From an uncultured Bacteriovorax sp. (GTDB taxonomy: Bacteria > Bdellovibrionota > Bacteriovoracia > Bacteriovoracales > Bacteriovoracaceae), in contig CAMLKK010000061.1 of NCBI GenBank assembly GCA_946480715.1, forward strand, positions 1-12,323: 12,323 nt of DNA. Reading direction: 5' to 3'. Position 1 is the stretch's first letter; every line of letters begins with the position of its first letter. Under the pieces are notes generated by a model. The model saw nothing but the letters and a program-made list of their open reading frames with translations, made no database searches and had not been told where the DNA came from. The translations under genes and the position numbers were made by a program. Positions 11,857-12,323 of this stretch are shown piece after piece.

Positions 11857-12323
11857 ATGGAATTAGTCGAAATTTTTAAGCAAGGTGGCTTTATCATGTA
11901 TCCGCTGTTGATTTTTTCAATCGCGGTGTGGACTGTTGCAATCCAAAAAATTTGGTTTCTTATTGGATTTAAAAAACAAGCAAAATATTTTTACGATGAA
12001 GGAATTCGCATCATTCATTCAAAGCGTTTCAACGAAATGGAATGGCTTTACAAAAACTGTCCTGAAATTATTGCTAAACCTCACTCAGCTATTTTTGAAG
12101 AAGCTTCTTCTTCTGAAGAGTGGGATGCAAGAATGCAAAGAAGATTAGCTGAAACGCAAATGGGTTTAAAGAAAAACGTTTGGGTTCTAGGTACAATCGG
12201 ATCATCAGCTCCATTCGTTGGTCTCTTCGGAACTGTTTGGGGGATCATGGGATCGTTCAAAGCAATCGGTGCTGCTGGTAAATCTGGTTTCGCGGTTGTT
12301 GCTGCTTCGATTTCAGAAGCTCT
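11857..12323 (+). CDS. ExbB/TolQ/MotA-type proton channel protein (cut by right edge)
   Basis: The frame is open from ATG 11857 to the window end, giving 155 residues plus two bases. AAGGAG lies 8 bases before the ATG. The N-terminus (MELVEIFKQGGFIMYPLLIF) leads into the first membrane helix at about 13-36. A cytoplasmic domain of about 70 residues follows, then the hallmark second helix at 108-135: LGTIGSSAPFVGLFGTVWGIMGSF. This is the G-L-x-G-T-V-x-G-M/I-x-x-F motif of ExbB and TolQ. The next residues (FAVVAASISEA) lead to the third helix, which is cut off. With an ExbD/TolR partner, not visible here, the family uses proton flow to power TonB uptake or Tol-Pal envelope constriction. Which of the two it is cannot be told from this part; the next gene to the right should show it. 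Confidence 0.9.
   Translation, partial: MELVEIFKQGGFIMYPLLIFSIAVWTVAIQKIWFLIGFKKQAKYFYDEGIRIIHSKRFNEMEWLYKNCPEIIAKPHSAIFEEASSSEEWDARMQRRLAETQMGLKKNVWVLGTIGSSAPFVGLFGTVWGIMGSFKAIGAAGKSGFAVVAASISEA

Overview
This window is chromosomal DNA of an AT-rich Gram-negative bacterium. I lean towards the predatory or environmental Bdellovibrionota (Bacteriovorax/Peredibacter-like). The reasons are many small exported proteins of unknown family, hybrid histidine kinases, strong AGGAGG ribosome sites, a hemerythrin and CsbD stress set, and an ExbB/TolQ channel. This placement is an inference from gene style, not from a marker gene.

Layout. (1) 1-1632, plus strand: the last 37 residues of a histidine kinase, then a receiver-kinase-receiver hybrid kinase. 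(2) 1629-3518, minus strand: a hemerythrin-domain protein with its own terminator, an AsmA/DUF748-like envelope protein, and a 45-residue lipoprotein whose start lies inside the end of the DUF748 gene. (3) 3689-7184, a stress-like block: a CsbD-like protein with a disordered tail (minus), a 90-residue unknown (plus), a CsbD protein with an ElaB/YqjD-type membrane tail followed by a YqjE-like two-helix membrane protein (minus), and a small exported basic protein followed by an outer-membrane beta-barrel protein (plus). (4) 7214-9401: three exported proteins, namely a small secreted protein (minus), a cysteine-rich secreted protein (plus) and a secreted HNH-type nuclease (plus). (5) 9446-11492, minus: a class I aminotransferase behind an exported protein of unknown function. 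(6) 11857 to the right edge, plus: an ExbB/TolQ proton-channel gene cut by the window end.

The main discovery is regulatory. Each of the five leading genes between 2913 and 7184 (hemerythrin, CsbD-like, 90-residue unknown, CsbD-DUF883 fusion, small exported protein) has a good -24/-12 (sigma-54) promoter match upstream. The invariant GG-N10-GC spacing is exact in four, and the fifth has GG in place of GC. Predicted leaders are 24 to 75 bases. Two of the intergenic regions are divergent with one such promoter facing each way. I saw no comparably good match upstream of the other genes. This suggests a compact sigma-54 regulon for envelope or oxidative stress, built from hemerythrin, CsbD and YqjD/YqjE-type proteins plus an outer-membrane protein. 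The activator protein is not in the window.

No tRNA, rRNA, CRISPR array, insertion sequence or phage gene is visible. Terminators separate most units, several of them shared by convergent genes.
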